Assembly: GCA_013813075.1 (NCBI GenBank)
Contig: JACCSI010000107.1
Span: 1-7,260 of the forward strand
DNA from: Acidobacteriota bacterium
GTDB taxonomy: Bacteria; Acidobacteriota; Vicinamibacteria; Vicinamibacterales; UBA2999
Direction of reading: 5' to 3'
Length of the DNA: 7,260 nt
Positions 6,530 through 7,260 of the stretch are shown in pieces (position 1 is the stretch's first letter; every line of letters starts with the position of its first letter). Under the pieces are notes generated by a model. The model ran no database searches, was not told the DNA's origin, and was given only the letters and a program-made list of their open reading frames with translations. Both the position numbers and the translations under genes were made by a program.

Positions 6530-7021
6530 TTACGGGCAGGTCGCCGAAATCATCTTCACGGATGAGACGTTCAGCTTCATGGCCTTCATGTCCTTGTCGG
6601 ACATGGCTTTGTCTTGGGCCATCTTATCCATCTTTCCCATCTTCCCCATGTGCTCCATGTCCATCTTTGACATCGAGCCCATAACCTCGACCTTGTGACC
6701 CATGTGCGCCTTGAGGTTGGTGCCACCGACCAGCTCGTAGGACATCATGTGATCGCCGCTCATGCCCGGCTTCATCGAGTCTTTGTTCATCGAGTCTTTG
6801 TTCATCATGCCGCCGCCCATCATCATGGCGTTGGTCAGCATGAACTGGCCGGCATCCTTGCCGGCGGCGACGCAACCGGACACGGTCATCTGCCCGTCCT
6901 TCTGCATGGTCGCATTCTTGTCCATCTGATCTTTGGCCATCGTGCCGGACTGCGCGGACACCGCCGCACCAAGCCCGAACACGGTGGCCATACACATCGC
7001 CGTCAGTAGTTGATTTTTCAT
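6530..7021 (-). CDS. secreted methionine-rich protein, possible metal binder
   Basis: 163 aa, family not named with confidence. Residues 1-23 are a Sec signal peptide (Lys2, hydrophobic core, VSA before Gln24), so the protein is probably periplasmic. Two conserved-looking halves, MTVSGCVAAGKDAGQFMLTNA (45-65, before the insert) and YELVGG..LKAHMGHKVEVMGSM (95-117), plus a final SSVKMISATC, resemble small beta-barrel 'GCV...HVGHKVEVTG' secreted domains I associate with Acidobacteriota. Inserted in and after these are Met-rich runs (66-93, 114-148). Overall 31 of 163 residues are Met, with four His, many Lys/Asp and two mature Cys (50, 162) that could pair. Met/His richness in a periplasmic protein suggests Cu(I) or Ag(I) binding, but no metal-resistance gene is adjacent. 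An AGGTGA lies 11 bases before the ATG. Expression is real-looking; function is inferred. Confidence 0.85.
   Translation of the reverse strand: MKNQLLTAMCMATVFGLGAAVSAQSGTMAKDQMDKNATMQKDGQMTVSGCVAAGKDAGQFMLTNAMMMGGGMMNKDSMNKDSMKPGMSGDHMMSYELVGGTNLKAHMGHKVEVMGSMSKMDMEHMGKMGKMDKMAQDKAMSDKDMKAMKLNVSSVKMISATCP
6771..6806. repeat. 15-bp tandem repeat inside the Met-rich gene (2.4 copies)
   Basis: The unit TTCATCGAGTCTTTG occurs at 6771-6785 and 6786-6800, then TTCATC (6801-6806). On the minus strand it encodes NKDSM twice in succession. Exact identity at the DNA level points to recent slippage or duplication rather than protein-level convergence. It shows one way the Met-rich segment grows. Confidence 0.9.
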
Positions 7022-7048
7022 GTTTACCTATCTCACCTGAAATCCGAA

Positions 7049-7077
7049 ATTGTGTCTGTGGCCGGCATAGTGACCAA
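7049..7077 (-). promoter_or_regulatory. candidate promoter of the Met-rich gene
   Basis: On the minus strand TTGGTC (7077-7072) and CACAAT (7054-7049) are separated by 17 bases and lie 28 bp upstream of the ATG at 7021. Spacing is ideal, though each hexamer has two or three mismatches to consensus. The surrounding 7022-7200 stretch is AT-richer than the genes and contains no other clear signal. Confidence 0.35.
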
Positions 7078-7177
7078 TGTCACCAGCACACCGTTGTATT
7101 CCCACCGCATAGAGCAACGCACAAATGAGTGTCCTCAAGATTACATCGTTTGGCGCAAATTTGCCGTCCCGAAACCA

Positions 7178-7260
7178 TCATAAATTGTCACAACGGTAGA
7201 GCCTTAACCTCTGCTGCACCTCGCTGACCACCTCGACAGGCGATTCGCGCCTGTCGGTTC
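7178..7260 (-). CDS. possible 3' end of an unidentified gene, cut by window edge
   Basis: Minus-strand frame open from the window edge to a TGA at 7178-7180, giving 27 residues ending VEVVSEVQQRLRLYRCDNL. Nearly all codons before the last six end in G or C, as in the neighbouring genes, and the composition is protein-like. The stretch is too short for family assignment, and the opposite strand is also open over much of it, so it may be chance. If real, it would be co-oriented with the Met-rich gene, about 155 bp upstream of it. Confidence 0.25.
   Translation of the reverse strand, partial: TDRRESPVEVVSEVQQRLRLYRCDNL
7234..7256. repeat. inverted repeat near the right edge
   Basis: CGACAGGCG (7234-7242) and CGCCTGTCG (7248-7256) form a perfect 9-bp stem with the loop ATTCG. 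Bases after it (GTTC, then the window ends) cannot show whether a T-tract follows. It could be a terminator for either strand, or simply a palindrome within the end of the possible partial gene. Confidence 0.5.

Noticed and set aside
6695..7009. His-rich plus-strand frame opposite the Met-rich gene
   Set aside because: The His run is the reverse complement of ATG-rich coding (CAT). The minus-strand reading has a signal peptide and a coherent domain, so this is a shadow.

Overview
The window reads as a GC-rich Gram-negative bacterial chromosome segment made mostly of housekeeping genes. KdsB (KDO activation) implies an LPS outer membrane. The small Met-rich secreted protein, the PilP/GspC-like protein and the kdsB-pyrG pairing together look most like Acidobacteriota, possibly Vicinamibacteria. 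That placement is an inference from gene content, not a phylogeny.

Layout. On the minus strand at the left edge, kdsB (124-972) runs into the first codons of pyrG (from 120), but the pyrG reading is chimeric. After 25 to 28 recognisable CTP synthase residues it switches in frame into a second copy of kdsB sequence: bases 1-47 equal 568-614. This is most likely an assembly or amplification artefact at a contig end. Divergent from kdsB is a small membrane-anchored PilP/GspC-like protein (1048-1563). Convergent to that is a full-length, ACT-domain-containing serA (1641-3221, minus). A 263-bp divergent spacer (3222-3484) carries two tandem TTTTCCACA sites and an inverted repeat. It is followed by a tightly overlapping TCA-cycle operon, mdh-sucC-sucD (3485-6455), closed by a long perfect-stem hairpin (6476-6514). 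Convergent to the operon lies a secreted Met-rich protein (6530-7021, minus). The last ~240 bases hold its likely promoter, an inverted repeat and possibly the 3' end of another minus-strand gene.

Function. mdh, sucC and sucD encode malate dehydrogenase and both subunits of succinyl-CoA synthetase, coupled by 4-bp and 1-bp start/stop overlaps, which suits near-stoichiometric expression. SerA draws 3-phosphoglycerate into serine synthesis. KdsB supplies CMP-KDO for lipid A/core assembly and PyrG makes the CTP that KdsB uses, which explains that pairing. The secreted Met-rich protein is the least understood gene and may bind soft metals such as Cu(I).

I found no convincing new system, CRISPR array, RNA gene or mobile element. 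The items most worth a second look are the pyrG/kdsB chimera, the Met-rich protein, the DnaA-box-like cluster, and promoter placements that suggest leaderless or nearly leaderless mRNAs.
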